NCBI GenBank assembly: GCA_021186555.1
Contig: JAJKFL010000011.1
Coordinates: 9,200,001 to 9,264,000 of the forward strand
Length of the DNA: 64,000 nt
Reading direction: 5' to 3'
DNA from: Reticulitermes speratus
Taxonomy: Eukaryota > Arthropoda > Insecta > Blattodea > Rhinotermitidae
This document shows, piece after piece, positions 11,355-23,715 of the stretch. The notes beneath the pieces were generated by a model. The model had not been told where the DNA came from. It saw nothing but the letters and a program-made list of their open reading frames with translations, and made no database searches. Within the stretch, counting starts at the first letter, position 1; each line of letters opens with the position of its first letter. The translations under genes were made by a program, and so were the position numbers.

Positions 11355-11612
11355 GGTGCTACAGCCCAAGTCAGGCCCAGACCGCCCGTTGTTGAGGGTT
11401 CTAACTCACACACATTTAGACACACACACACACACACACAATATGACTCCTCTGAATGAGTGATCAGCCCGTCGCAGAAGCCGCTACCTACACAACACAG
11501 AACAAACACAACAGACGAACATCCATGCAGTCAATGGGATTCGAAAACGCGAATCCAAAAACCGCGCGGTCGCAGACCTACGCCTTAGACCGCACGGCCA
11601 CCGGAATCGGTA
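11352..11612 (-). mobile_element. SINE-D copy
   Basis: Minus-strand head GGCCGTGCGGTCTAAGGCGT (tRNA-Ser/Leu-like A box) and a B-box region with TTCGAATCCCAT. The body contains an AC microsatellite (11418-11441). Confidence 0.78.
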
Positions 11613-11695
11613 AGTGAAATGTGATAGGAATAATAATTAAAATTGGTCATAAATCATTCTAAAGTTCTTATTTGTAGTAAAAACAATGTTCACGG

Positions 11696-11859
11696 TAGCG
11701 GTCCACAAATTTTCCTAAATTCTAGAAGCCACCTCAAAATTCTAGGTGCCAGAATAATGACACGAAGCAAATTCCATACTGAGGACCCCAAAATATTAGT
11801 GACCATCCTACAAAATTTAATCACCCGGGTGACCAGGCGCCCGGATTTTTGTACCCCTG
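11696..11859 (-). mobile_element. hAT-like MITE, diverged copy
   Basis: Minus strand begins CAGGGGTACAAAAATCC and shares GGTCCTCAGTATGGAA, TTGCTTCGTGTCA and GGAAAATTTGTG in the same order with 26766-26923. The inner end, GTCCACAAAT, is the degraded second terminal repeat. It lies about 85 bp from the al microexon donor. Confidence 0.6.
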
Positions 11860-11944
11860 TCATAGGATATTTTAAATTTTTTTATGAATTACAGAGTCGC
11901 AAGTAAAAGCAGTACTACACAGAATTATTATACATTAAACTAAC

Positions 11945-11990
11945 CTGTATTCGAGCCTCAGTCAGGCCAATTTTCATAGCCAACTCCTCC
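11945..11990 (-). CDS. al: aristaless homeobox gene, 46-bp microexon (homeodomain residues 31-46)
   Basis: On the minus strand a pyrimidine-rich tract ending TTTTTTTCAG is followed by 46 bases and then the donor GTTAGT. The first base, G, completes Arg31 from the exon at 54153. The remaining 15 codons read EELAMKIGLTEARIQ, the loop, helix 2 and start of helix 3 of an Al-type homeodomain. The exon ends in phase 0 after Gln46, the well-known 46/47 intron position of paired-class homeoboxes. Vertebrate ARX also splits its homeodomain with a very short exon here, as I recall. Length, phase at both ends, both splice sites and residue identity all agree, so chance is very unlikely. I see no exon encoding V47-W-F-Q50 between bases 1 and 11944, so it should lie beyond the left edge. 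The exon is too short to be found as an open reading frame. Confidence 0.93.
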
Positions 11991-11999
11991 CTGAAAAAA

Positions 12000-14330
12000 A
12001 GAGAAAAATACATTTTACACGAATCAAGAAACAGGAAATAGGCCTACTTCAGGATTTTTAATTATGTTCCTACCTCTTTCCTGGGAAATTCAGCAATATA
12101 ATGAGGACAACAATAAAAGTGACGACGACATGTGGATATCTGATTATAAAATTGAATATTACTCAAACGCTGTCTTAGGGTATCATGAACATTAATTTAC
12201 TCCAAAAAAAAAATGTATATGTCTTCTATGGAAGCACATATTCGCCTAACTTGTCAATTATTTGCCTCGTTTCTTTGTAGCCAATGGTAATTACGATACT
12301 CAAAAATCACGACACTGATCTTACCAATAGCCAAATTAGTCAAATTATTTTCCCACCACATCTGTCTAAGATTTAATTTAATACACTCTTAAAAAAACAC
12401 CCAATCATTCAAATGCCTTTCAAATATCGCCATTAAAATTTTGTATGCATACCTCCTGGAAACATTTTGTACATTTATTACAGGAAAAAAGCAATTTGAA
12501 GAAAATCAAGGAATCTAAATATTTCAAAATTATATTTAGACCGTCAGGTGATGTGCACCTTGAAAAAGGTGGAGTCATTTTGTGCTTGGTAATACTTATG
12601 TAATTCAAACGTTATACTGTGTGTATTACGTTTGAACAGCATATGTCAAAATACCCAAACAAAGTAAACTGTCTTAGCATTAATATCCATTCATGCCCCA
12701 AGAATAAACGACACTAAAGTGATATAAAAATAACTCGACAAAATTTAATAAGGGGTTATCACAGTGAGCTTCGGTCCAGTTGATGCTGTAAGTTGGACGC
12801 AGTTAATTTTGACACACAGGAGGAAACAGATAGGTTTACTGATTTCCTTGTCGAAAAGCATTAATTAATACTCTCTTTAAAAGCGTTTCTGTCTCATCCG
12901 TATTATACATAAGGTAGTGTAGTCGCGGACTTCTGACTGTAATAAAATATACGTTGTGTGCATATTATGGGGTTTTTGGTAGCTACATGTACACATATTT
13001 ACAATTTTTATTTAAATTACTCATGCCTCTATAATTAATTTGGTCTGACAGGTGTCGTAACACCAGTCAGACTCATGGACATTGTGTCTCAAAAATGTAT
13101 AATATGATAACGTAATTTTTGGCGCGTCCGCAACAGGAACGCAAAAATACGCCCATTAAATTGCGCCTTTCTGTACGTCTGTTCGCGCGTAAAAAATTCC
13201 AGACCCGTCGAAGAGAATTTTATATTTTTCGATGCTGAGTAATTTGATTAAAATTTGTTAATTGCGGGCGTCTATGCACTGTACGGACCTTTAATACTTC
13301 ACAAGTTGCTGGCCTCGGTGCACCGTAAGATCGTAAATGCATTCAAGGTTACTATGAATTAAAAATTTCTTGGTCTTGGGCAATAGCTGAAACCCCCAGT
13401 GTCACTGAAGGACTCTACATTTTAAACAAAGATTTTTCATCTTAAATGAATTTTAATTTCATCCATTGTATACTATGTCATCAATTTTGCATTTTGCACC
13501 CTTATCCAGCTTTGTACAGTTTGATAAATTTTAAATAACTTAGAGCTTACATGAAAAAGGAGTCAGCCTTACAATCCCAATTCTGCGAATAGTTTAAGTG
13601 TGGAAACACGTTTATGAGTTTTAATAGAAATTCGTCCAGCAGCTTCGTATATGAAGCACGTAGAGGGACCAAACTTCTAACAATGCCTTTATTTCATTAA
13701 AAAAATAATCCTACATATATAAATGTCACCAACAGCAAATCGTGTCTTTTAAAGACGGCCTGCAGTAGTGGCGTGCTGAGAGCCATCAGAGGCTTCTCTG
13801 TACGACACCTGCAGGCCTGTGTACCTCATCATCATTATGAGATAAACATCACCATTTTCAGCGATCCATTACAAATGGATTGCTCAAACAGAAGTGATGA
13901 AAGTGATCATCAACAGAAGTCTGTCTCTAGCAGGTAATTTCATATTCCAAACTTTCACAGAAATGTAGGTTTTGTGTTCAGCATGGAATAGAGAGGGTGG
14001 ACGTAGCGCAGTAATTTTGAGACTTGTAGAATATTCACGTTATTAGTGATCACGTGTGCCTCTCGCCATGTCTAATTTTAAAATAATTAAAAATTTAACA
14101 TAACGTATAATTTTATCGGATAATGAGTAATATCATACACATTCAAGTAACTCTGTGGGGTACAATGTACCCGTCCTTGATACGCTGAAGTCGCTCAGCT
14201 GGACAAGACGTTTCTTGCCCTCTGTAGAACCCAAACGTTCATTACAGTACACACAAGAGCCCACTATTATTCCATATTAAAAATCAGGTCAATTCAGCCT
14301 ATATTCTTACACACTACTTTATTATTATTT
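12000..14330. other. intron sequence without recognised repeats
   Basis: The 2.3 kb just upstream of the al microexon acceptor (minus orientation) is the longest stretch in the left half free of identifiable elements. It is AT-rich, with no coding signal on either strand. Confidence 0.5.
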
Positions 14331-14512
14331 ACGAACCCTTTTATAACGACATAGATTTATGCGACACCTCGTATATAACGTCAGATATTCCGTGGTACCA
14401 ATTAATTCCTCACTGTTAACCATTAATATTATGATCTTCGGTTATAACAACACTCGTTTATAAAGACACAAAATATTCAATCCCTTTCATGACGTTATAA
14501 CAGAGTTAGACA
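14331..14512 (+). mobile_element. pogo/Tigger-like MITE, copy 2
   Basis: Contains GAACCCTTTTATAACGACAT, AATTAATTCCTCACTGTTAA and CCCTTTCATGACGTTATAAC. Both ends are eroded. Confidence 0.65.
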
Positions 14513-14639
14513 CTATATATATTACATCCTACCATGTAGATGTGGGATAAAATGAAAATATGAAAAATTAGACTCTAAAGAGTTTCCGTAGTTTTGGTAT
14601 AATTTAGTTGTAGTTAAAATTTTGTTTTAATGTCTGTTG

Positions 14640-14915
14640 CTCTCCCAGCCGGTCTCTTTCCTTAAGGTATTCATAGTGCAATGTGAAATGAATTGCTTAT
14701 CTCTCGTATGCGTGCTAGGTGACTGCCTATCACACTATGGACTTGGTTTATCTCACTGATATACAGTAAACGTTTCAAAATATGAAGCCCTTTAAAATTT
14801 AATTTTCTCCGGTCTCCTGTGACTTGCTTCTTTCTAGGTTCAAGTACCCTCCTCAACATCCTGTTCGGAATAAATTTCATTTTTGTATTATTCCCTCAAT
14901 GTGAGAGACAAGGTT
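14640..14915 (-). mobile_element. old RTE-type ERT fragment
   Basis: Minus strand: ETLSLTLRE, MLRRVLEPRKKQVTGDRRKL, then a diverged IGSHLARIRE. These align in order with the RTE polyprotein C-terminus. Several frameshifts. Confidence 0.6.
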
Positions 14916-15089
14916 TCATTGAACCAGTAATGCGACTCTTTCTAAAGGCCCCAACTAGTGACGGAAAGAGATCCAAATTCCGATTTTTTTTTCAATAATA
15001 CAAGAACATGGTCAGCGTCCAAAATAATATTTATGTATATTGTAATAGTCAAATATTTTTACTTTTCTATTAAGTTAAAGTTCACCCTA

Positions 15090-15340
15090 GAACAGGTCGT
15101 AAAGGCCAAGAGAGGAAGTAGAGGTATAGCTCTACACTTTCTTTAACCTCGGCGCTAGATGGGGGTGGGTGGTCAACGCCACGCCTGGCCGCTTTACCCC
15201 CGAGAATGACCCCATACCTATTTTACAGGAAGATGGTTAGGCCCCAGGGCCAGTGTGGACGGTTGCTGAAAATCTCGGCCCTCACCGGGATTCGATCCCC
15301 GGACCCTCCAGCTCGTAGCTAGAAGCTATCCCGGTCCACT
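15090..15340 (-). mobile_element. SINE-B copy
   Basis: TATAGCTCTACACTTTCTTT, CTCGGCGCTAGATGGGGGTG, GGGATTCGATCCCCGGACC and AGCTATCCCGGTCC in order mark a full-length minus-strand copy. Confidence 0.8.
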
Positions 15341-16054
15341 ACTTCCCTATTACTGTAGTACTAACCTGACTGAGGTGTTTTGTGGCATTACTCAGTTCGT
15401 GTAGGCAAATATCGGTATAGCATCTAACACTAAGAGATGGTCACTTACTCCCACACGTTTTACAATTGAAGTTACTATTCACCAGTCACAGTATCCATGT
15501 GAGGGTCATTAAATGAACCATAAATACAGCAACAGAGACAATTGCTTTATGGAAATAGATCTAGGCACTGCGGACACTGGATTCTCCCGACAGCCCAGTA
15601 CACTGTTAATCCATAATGCTATTATCGACTGCCTGTAACAACCGACGAATAATGAGCAACACGTACAGCTTGTTACGGTTTCCTAACGAACAAGCAAAAC
15701 TTCAGGAGAGGCCACCGGGAAACCACGATAATGTGTAATAAAAGGGTGACAAAATTTCCAGCTTTGTGAAAATATGCAAATGTGACTGCTAGCAAAGTGA
15801 GGCAGACCACAGTATATTTTATTTTGAAAAAAGGCTGACTACAGCAATATATGTTACACGGAACATTGGTGATTATTCTAACAAAGCAAAATAATATATG
15901 AACATGCACTGGAGACGAGAAATTACTTGTTATATTTTCTACGGAAGGTAAAGTCAGAATCTGAAAAAAAAAAATAACGTTAATTCTAAATCCGAAACAA
16001 GTTTATACGAATTGGATTTAATGTCCAAAATAAGAACATTCTTAACGGGAATAT
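15341..16054. other. no recognised feature
   Basis: AT-rich intron. Short frames only. Confidence 0.5.
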
Positions 16055-17346
16055 TGACTGCTACCGTATGGAGAATAAAATGGACTGCTACCGTATGGAG
16101 AATAAAATGGACTGCTACCGTATGGAGAATAAAATGGACTGCTACCGTATGGAGAATAAAATGGACTGCTACCGTATGGAGAATGAAATGGACTGCTACC
16201 GCATGGAGAATAAAATGGACTGCTACCGTATGGAGAATAAAATGGACTGCTACCGTATGGAGAATGAAATGGACTGCTACCGCATGGAGAATAAAATGGA
16301 CTGCTACCGTATGGAGAATGAAATGGACTGCTACCGCATGGAGAATAAAATGGACTGCTACCGTATGGAGAATAAAATGGACTGCTACCGCATGGAGAAT
16401 AAAATGGACTGCTACCGTATGGAGAATAAAATGGACTGCTACCGTAAGGAGAATAAAATGGACTGCTACCGCATGGAGAATAAAATGGACTGCTACCGTA
16501 TGGAGAATAAAATGGACTGCTACCGTATGGAGAATAAAATGGACTGCTACCGTATGGAGAATAAAATGGACTGCTACCGTATGGAAAATGAAATGGACTG
16601 CTACCGCATGGAGAATAAAATGGACTGCTACCGTATGGAGAATAAAATGGACTGCTACCGTATGGAGAATGAAATGGACTGCTACCGCATGGAGAATAAA
16701 ATGGACTGCTACCGTATGGAGAATGAAATGGACTTCTACCGCATGGAGAATAAAATGGACTACTACCGTATGGAGAATAAAATGGACTGCTACCGTATGG
16801 AGAATAAAATGGACTGCTACCGTATGGAGAATAAAATGGACTGCTGCCGTATGGAGAATGAAATGGACTGCTACCGCATGGAGAATAAAATGGACTGCTA
16901 CCGTATGGAGAATAAAATGGACTGCTACCGCATGGAGAATAAAATGGACTGCTACCGTATGGAGAATAAAATGGACTGCTACCGTATGGAGAATAAAATG
17001 GACTGCTACCGTATGGAGAATAAAGTGGACTGCTACCGTATGGAGAATAAAATGGACTGCTACCGTATGGAGAATAAAATGGACTGCTACCATATGGAGA
17101 ATAAAATGGACTGCTACCGCATGGAGAATAAAATGGACTGCTATCGTATGGAGAATAAAATGGACTGCTACCGCATGGAGAATAAAATGGACTGCTATCG
17201 TATGGAGAAAAAAATGGACTGCTACCGTATGGAGAATAAAATGGACTGCTACCGTATGGAGAATAAAATGGACTGCTATCTTATGGAGAATAAAATGGAC
17301 TGCTACCATATGGAGAATAAAATGGACTGCTACCGTATGGAGAATA
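16055..17346. repeat. 27-bp minisatellite, about 48 copies
   Basis: Unit TGCTACCGTATGGAGAATAA + AATGGAC. Because 27 is divisible by three and the unit lacks stops in three frames, frames of about 450 codons stay open on both strands (for example WRIKWTATV or VAVHFILHT repeats). There is no sign that any is translated. Two linked variants (AATGAAATGG and CGCATGG) recur. Confidence 0.95.
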
Positions 17347-17644
17347 AAGAAACAACAAATTCAAGCATGAAGTTTATCGAAATGATGAAAACAAATTTAC
17401 TGCCTACCTCACAGGAGACACGCTACATCTAAATTAGAGAGACGCTGGTGTTTGTGTTTAATGACACGTCACTGTTTGTGTTTGTGTTTAATGACACGTC
17501 ACTGTTTATTCCGCGAATCACATGAATCACATAATTTTACTTTATGGACAACAACAAATATTTCTTCATGTTAAAGCAGCAATGACTAATACGGTTAGAT
17601 TACTGGAATAAATATAACGTGCGTGTTGTTCTGTACAGAGTTCT

Positions 17645-18285
17645 GCGTGTGTGTGTATGTAAGTATGTATGTATGTATGTATGTATGTGTGTATGTATGT
17701 GTGCATGTATGTATGTGTGCATGTATGTGTGTTTATGTGTATGTATGTATACATGCATGCATTTGTGTATTTACATATGAATGTACTTATGTATGTATGT
17801 GTATGTATGTGTGTATGTATGTGTGCATGTATGTATGTATGTGTGCATGTATGTGTGTTTATGTGTATGTATGTATACATGCATGCATTTGTGTATTTAC
17901 GTATGAATGTACTTATGTATGTATGTATGTGTATGTATGTGTGTATGTATGTGTGCATGTATGTATGTATGTATGTATGTATGTATGTGTGCATGTATGT
18001 GTGCATGTATGTATGTATGTATGTATGTGTGTATGTATGTGTGTTTTATGTGTATGTATGTATACATGCATGCATTTGTGTATTTACGTATGGATGTACT
18101 TATGTATGTGTATGTATGTGTGTATGTATGTGTGCATGTATGTATGTATGTATGTATGTATGAATATGTGTATGTATGTGTGTTTATGTGTATGTATGTA
18201 TACATGCATGCATTTGTGTATTTACGTATGAATGTACTTATGTATGTATGTGTATGTATGTATGCACACATGTATATATATATAT
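17645..18285. repeat. TATG/TGTA microsatellite with higher-order units
   Basis: About 640 bp of GTATGTATGT-type repeats. A non-repetitive insert containing ATACATGCATGCATTTGTGT and TGAATGTACTTATG recurs near 17748, 17874, 18060 and 18198, so larger blocks of roughly 125-190 bp were duplicated. Confidence 0.92.
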
Positions 18286-18291
18286 TCCAAT

Positions 18292-18480
18292 GCCTCATAA
18301 CCTCAGCCTCAAACAGAAATGAGTACCAGGAGTATTTGTTGGGGTAAAGGCGGCCGGTACGTAAGGCTGACAACCTTACCACCTTCATGTGCAGACTGTC
18401 TTGAAATCTGGGAGCCTCAACATCCTGGAACCCTCAGGGCCTGCCGAGGCCTATACAGGTACTGCTTTACCTTTAAGGCC
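18292..18480 (+). mobile_element. SINE-C copy, 5' truncated
   Basis: Begins inside the body at CATAACCTCAGCCTCAAACA and retains the family 3' end GCCTGCCGAGGCCTATACAG. It adjoins the TATG array. Confidence 0.78.
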
Positions 18481-21298
18481 TCATAAAAAGTAATTATGGA
18501 GTCTTGGAAGAATGGAAACTGGCCTACAAAGTCGAAGAGGAACATGCCCAGTGCCATGCTGTCCACTACAAGTCCAACATGGACTGCCCTGGAACTGAAT
18601 CTGGGTGTCCAAGTCGAGAAGAAGGAGACTAACGTTTGATAAATGGCTCGAACCTTAAATGGAGTTACATTTAATTACAAAGCTAATATCTAATTTAACA
18701 GTACTGATGGTGTGTCTGATATCACGCAGATATATGTGCTGGATAGATGACCCTCGCTTTGAGTGTAGTCTTCAGGAGACTAATTACGTGAATTGAGAGG
18801 CTGCTGACAAGACTAAAAAGTAACACCTCCATCCAAGGAAGGGCACACACATATATATCGTCTGATGTTCACAGTGGATTTAATTGCAGCTGAATCAGCA
18901 TGGTGTGACTAGACTGCCATTTGTTCGAATTAGCCTACACAACACTAACTCTTGTGTGTAGTAATGAGGAACCACTTTAAACACCATGAGGGCTCACCAC
19001 TACCGGCTCACATATGTTAATACCTTACACTTTACTGCATAAACTGTATTTATAGGAATAATTTTCACATTATCAGTGCCATATATATTCTAACCATAAT
19101 GGTGCACATTTCTGTGTATCTTTATGGCCTCCTGTTTTCATGTTTTATGACGTCAGCTTGTAGAGTTTTGGTCTACTAATTATGGACCGTCGCAGTCCAA
19201 CACAAATATAGAAACATCGCAGATTACAGCCATGGCTAGAGTGGTGTTCGACGCCATGTGTAATACCCCAACGTTCAAGCAGCAGACGACATTTCATTTC
19301 TCGAATCGCGCAGGCAATGTATCTGGCAGCTGTGAGCATGCAGGTACAAGAAATTCAATTGAAAACCGAACCCAGACCCATGGCAAGCTTAACAGCCTTA
19401 TATTCCCGCATATAACTTACCGCCTGTTAAGAGTGGACCTTGGAAATGACCTCATTCAGCGCTTTCACGTGCTTGGTTTCGAAGGAAATGAATCAACGGG
19501 AAAACGTATTTAATATTTACTACGACGAATTCTTTCTCATCTAGATTTCCACAATGAAAATCCTCTGTATTAAACTGAACTGCATACTCACGAACCAAAG
19601 AAATGTACATTACACTGCGCCTCACACTACGTTGCGAAGAGCAGGTTAAATAGTACTGTATGAGTAAGATGAGGCAATGTACCGTACACACGCCGATATT
19701 ACTGGCGGTTTGTGAGTAATGCAGCTACCGTTAAACTTTCCGTGCAGTATCTGCAATTTCTAGACAAGAACTTTAAGTAGTGTTTGATGAACTACACATT
19801 CACTATTTGTCAAGCATGTCTCGGAGTTGTCATTTCCAACATATACTCCAACATGCGATATTATATTATATTATATTATATTATATTATATTACATGTTA
19901 ACTGAGGAAATGTGAGGCCGCCAAGCTTGTCGTGCGTCTGAGTTATTTTTACAATTAAACTTACTGTATTAATATTATTTTGTTTCAAGTGTCGGATATG
20001 ACGAAAAACGAATTTTTAGTAGCAAATGAGACGAAACTTTTACTTGGACGACATCAACTGAACTTCAGAAGATGTGAAATATTAAATCAGAAGAGAATAT
20101 AATCATGAAAGTTGGTGGGAGGCTGTCGACGTCTGCGTACAAATGTCTGTAAATATCCGAGTAAAGAATATTCTGTACGGAAAGGAAACTGTAATGTTAT
20201 AATTGTACATACATGTGCATCCACTTTTTTATAAAGAGTAAATATTAATATATAAACTAAATATTTAAAGCAGTAAAGAAAGAAGATAAAAGAAAGAGAT
20301 TATAGTAATAATCAAATTACGAGTGTATTAAGTTCGGAAACTTTTGCTGTCGTTCAGTTTAGAATCTGTGTCACCTTTCCTTGTCCTACACACACACACA
20401 CGCACACACACACACACACGCACACCTACTAGCATAATGACTGAAATACACAAAATTATGATTTCATCCATTGTATATGGATGTAAAAATTTTCTCCTCA
20501 CCCTAACTGGAAGAGCATGTGTTAGTATGGAAATGTTTAGGAAAAATACGCAAATTGGTGCACAGTTTGTAATTTTTTGATCGCTTAAGTGAATAAAATA
20601 TTAAAATTATCAATGAGGCATGGAATCTCACATGCTAGATTCCTAAATGAAGAAACATACACAGTCAAAGTCATTCTCATACAGTTTGTAAATGTCAACT
20701 TGTACCTTAATTTTATTTGCAATGTAAATATATCTGCTGCATGCAACACTATTCCCGCGCTCTAGTTGAAACGTTTGTATTTTGCTCTGATCTATCCACG
20801 TCACGTAATGTACGTGATTTGAATTATTACTGTCCCAGTACCTGAATGTTTCTCTGAATTAATCAAACACAACAACAAAACAAAAACAAAAAACATGAAT
20901 TTACCACGAACGTTGTAGCATATATATGAGAATTGCATGTAGAGCCTTGAAAGAATTTTAAAAATTCCTGTTTTGACATTAGAAAAGATTTTTTCTGTTT
21001 TGTTGGTAATAACAAAGTATAATGTGGTAATCGTAGCGTGTTGTCGTGAAAGTTTATCATTTGATGCATCACCACGCGTTGTCTCACTCCCAGACAATTA
21101 ATTTGTATGCCGGACCGAGCGAAATGAATTGTAGTGTTTTAATCCCTGTCCACCTATTTGAAACAAGTTAAACTTCTTTATTTAGAAAGCCAGGATTTTA
21201 TAGACTATTTCAAAAACATTAACTTCTTTTTCAATTTATTTGTGCTTCTATTCAGCGTGCAGTGGTTGGATCAATAGTAACTAATAATTTGGAAATAA
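18481..21298. other. intron sequence, mostly unclassified
   Basis: Apart from the pentanucleotide run at 19.86 kb and the AC run at 20.39 kb I recognise no element or coding region. 17347-17644, between the two arrays, contains a duplicated GTTTGTGTTTAATGACACGT at 17450-17500. Confidence 0.5.
19857..19895. repeat. TATAT pentanucleotide microsatellite
   Basis: ATATT repeated about seven times. Confidence 0.9.
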
Positions 21299-22134
21299 TG
21301 TGAACAATAATTCAATTCAATTTTTTATTATTAATGTGCTGACACAAGAGCCAAAGAGCCAATTACAGAACCAGCACAGGAGTAATAGATACTACATATG
21401 ATAAATGACCAAAAACATAAACATGTTGAAAATACATAGAGAACATTCATAATAGGTAGCAGACAACATGAATAATATGAAATTTGTTAAACGAAAAATT
21501 TTAAGAAAAGATTACGTTCAGGGATACATTTGTATAATAATTCAATTCAATTCAATTCAATGGGTATTTATTAACGTGCAGACTTAACAGCACAAATGCC
21601 AATTACAAAGCCAGCACAAAAGCACTAATAAAACACAAAACAGTACAAATACACAAGACAAAACACTAAAGAAACAAAACAAATATGTGGTAAAACAATA
21701 TAAATAAGTACTGGGGCAGAAATCCAATACCCTGACAGAACATAGATGACTTGATTTAATACTAATTCAATTCAATTCAATTCAATTCAATGGGTATTTA
21801 TTAACGTGCAGACTTAACAGCACAAGAGCCAATAACAAAGCCAGCACTAAAGCACAACACAAAACAGTACAAATACACAAGACAAACACTAAGGTAACAA
21901 AACAAATATGAAGTAAAACCACGTAAAAGAAGTACTGGATCCAATACCCTGACCGAACATAGCTGACTTGTTATAAAAATGCCGCATGGACCGAAACTAC
22001 AGCGTCTAATTCAATATTTACATTGATAACAAGTCATTAATCAAAACAGGCCTATCATTGAATATACTAATATCCCCACTGATGGCATTAGCCGCAGAAG
22101 GGCAGTTGCGACAGTTTAAATTAACATAAAACAG

Positions 22135-22166
<32 letters not shown>

Positions 22167-22880
22167 TCACGTCTTATTTATTAAAGTGCTAGTTTAACAG
22201 CACAATTGCGAATTACAAAACTAGTACAATAATTACAACACAAATTACAGAAATAAACAAACACAAACACCAAAATAAAACAATCAACTAAAATTAACAC
22301 TTATGGTTTAATTGAAACACGGGTAAGGTAAGTCATATGAAGCGTGCCACTACCGTAGAATATGTTTCAAGATATAGTTCCCTAACTAAATATATATATA
22401 TGTATCACTGCATACCAAATTTGCAGCTGTTGTACATCTAAAGAAAGGGAAATTTCTGCGTGCTGCAGAAAACTGGGTAAAGTTTCTAATATTACAAGAA
22501 GGAACTCTGAGACTAATGTTATGAATCAAGCGAGGACAAAATTTAGATCCTAGAAAAATGTGAATGAAAAAAAAGGGAAACAATGTGATACCTTCGCACT
22601 TGTAAGTATATAACATTAGAAGCTCAAGTGCGAAGGCAGGATTGTAAGGAATATGAGGGAAAAAACGACTGAAACATATAGTTGCAAACTTCCGCCGGAC
22701 ACGTTCCAGCTTATTGGCATCAGTAGATGTAATATTATTTTAAGCAGGCGAGGCATATTCTAATTCAGATCTAATTAAGGTAAAATACAAAAATAATAAA
22801 CTATCAATAGTAGAAAATGAATTGTATAGACAATAGAGTCTGTTTTTCAAAGTTGTCCTCGATCGTGGCATCCATTATAT
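21299..22880 (-). mobile_element. Jockey/CR1-like non-LTR retrotransposon with stacked 3' tails
   Basis: At 22386-22880 the minus strand encodes the end of a non-LTR reverse transcriptase region: LKNRLYCLYN, LIRSELEYASPA, STDANKLERVRRKFATICFS, IFLGSKFCPRL, SLRVPSCNIRNFTQ, with one internal stop and a small shift. Its 3' UTR (22166-22385) contains GTGCTAGTTTAACAGCAC. Three further copies of the UTR alone lie side by side at 21299-21540, 21541-21770 and 21771-22010. Each ends at its low-coordinate side in AATTC repeats. Clade (Jockey versus CR1) is not certain. Confidence 0.7.
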
Positions 22881-23159
22881 TACATACTGTAGAATTCTAT
22901 GACGTAGATAAGCATTCAAATAATTTGAAGTGTGGACGTTAACAATCTACCCGCATAACCACCAGCCAGGAGGACCAGGGTGTTCCTGTCCGTCTGACAC
23001 CTACCCCTCCATCTGCCCAGCAAGACAGACTATACCAGTAGCAACGCTACCGCCTGTGCAGGACTGATCGCCCTATTATGCAACGCTCTCCAATTATTGT
23101 TTCATCTGTCACACATAAATGTAACTGAGCAGGCGGTCTAACTCCGAAATTTGGCTCAA

Positions 23160-23622
23160 CGCATTCAAGACTAGTCGCAAGAGCTTTGGAATGAGAGGAG
23201 TAAGTCTTGGCTTGATGTCATGCCAAAGGATCGGTCCAAGTCCGAGGCCTTACAAAAGTTTCGTAACACGGCAAGTTATTACGGTGAGGAGTTTTTAACA
23301 CCTCGCCCAACCCCCAAGCTGGAGGATTACCCATTGTCGGTTGTCTGCGGCTGCGTATTCAATATATTTGCAGTTACCCTCCGTATCCGGAGGCCGTTCC
23401 TCCATCCGCAACCTGAGGACGCGCCATGCTGTAGTGACAGGGACCGACTTACGAGTAAGCGGTAATGAATCTTCGGCTTCCATAAAATGCGGGGGAATTC
23501 TTGACTAGATGAGAAACTGTTAGCTTCTCAAGAAGGACTCTGCTTCATGGAGTTAGTTAGTTAGTCAGTCAGTCAGTCAGTTAATTGGTTAGTTGTTTGG
23601 TTAGTTGTTTAGTTAGTCAGTC

Positions 23623-23657
<35 letters not shown>

Positions 23658-23715
23658 CAGTTAATTAGTTAGTTGGTCAGTCAGTCAGTCAGTCAGTCAG
23701 ACAGTCAGTCTTGGC
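23160..23715 (+). mobile_element. RTE-related 3' end with long GTTA/GTCA tail
   Basis: Encodes a common repeat peptide (PKLEDYPLSVV, then SVSGGRSSIRNLRTRHAVVTG in a shifted frame). This runs into the RTE 3' UTR (TTGACTAGATGAGAAACTG, CTCAAGAAGGACTCTG) and a 160-bp tail of GTTA/GTCA repeats (23548-23710). Confidence 0.65.

Noticed and set aside
1..11944. Third homeodomain exon (V47 onwards)
   Set aside because: I looked for a minus-strand sequence encoding WFQNRR and found none. It should be beyond the left edge.
15954..17432. Open frames of about 450 codons on both strands
   Set aside because: They are produced by a 27-bp, stop-free tandem unit. Three frames stay open at once and no start, splice or composition signal supports a protein.
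17566..18388. Several 146-202 codon frames rich in Tyr/Val/Cys/Met or His/Thr/Tyr
   Set aside because: Simple translations of the TATG microsatellite.
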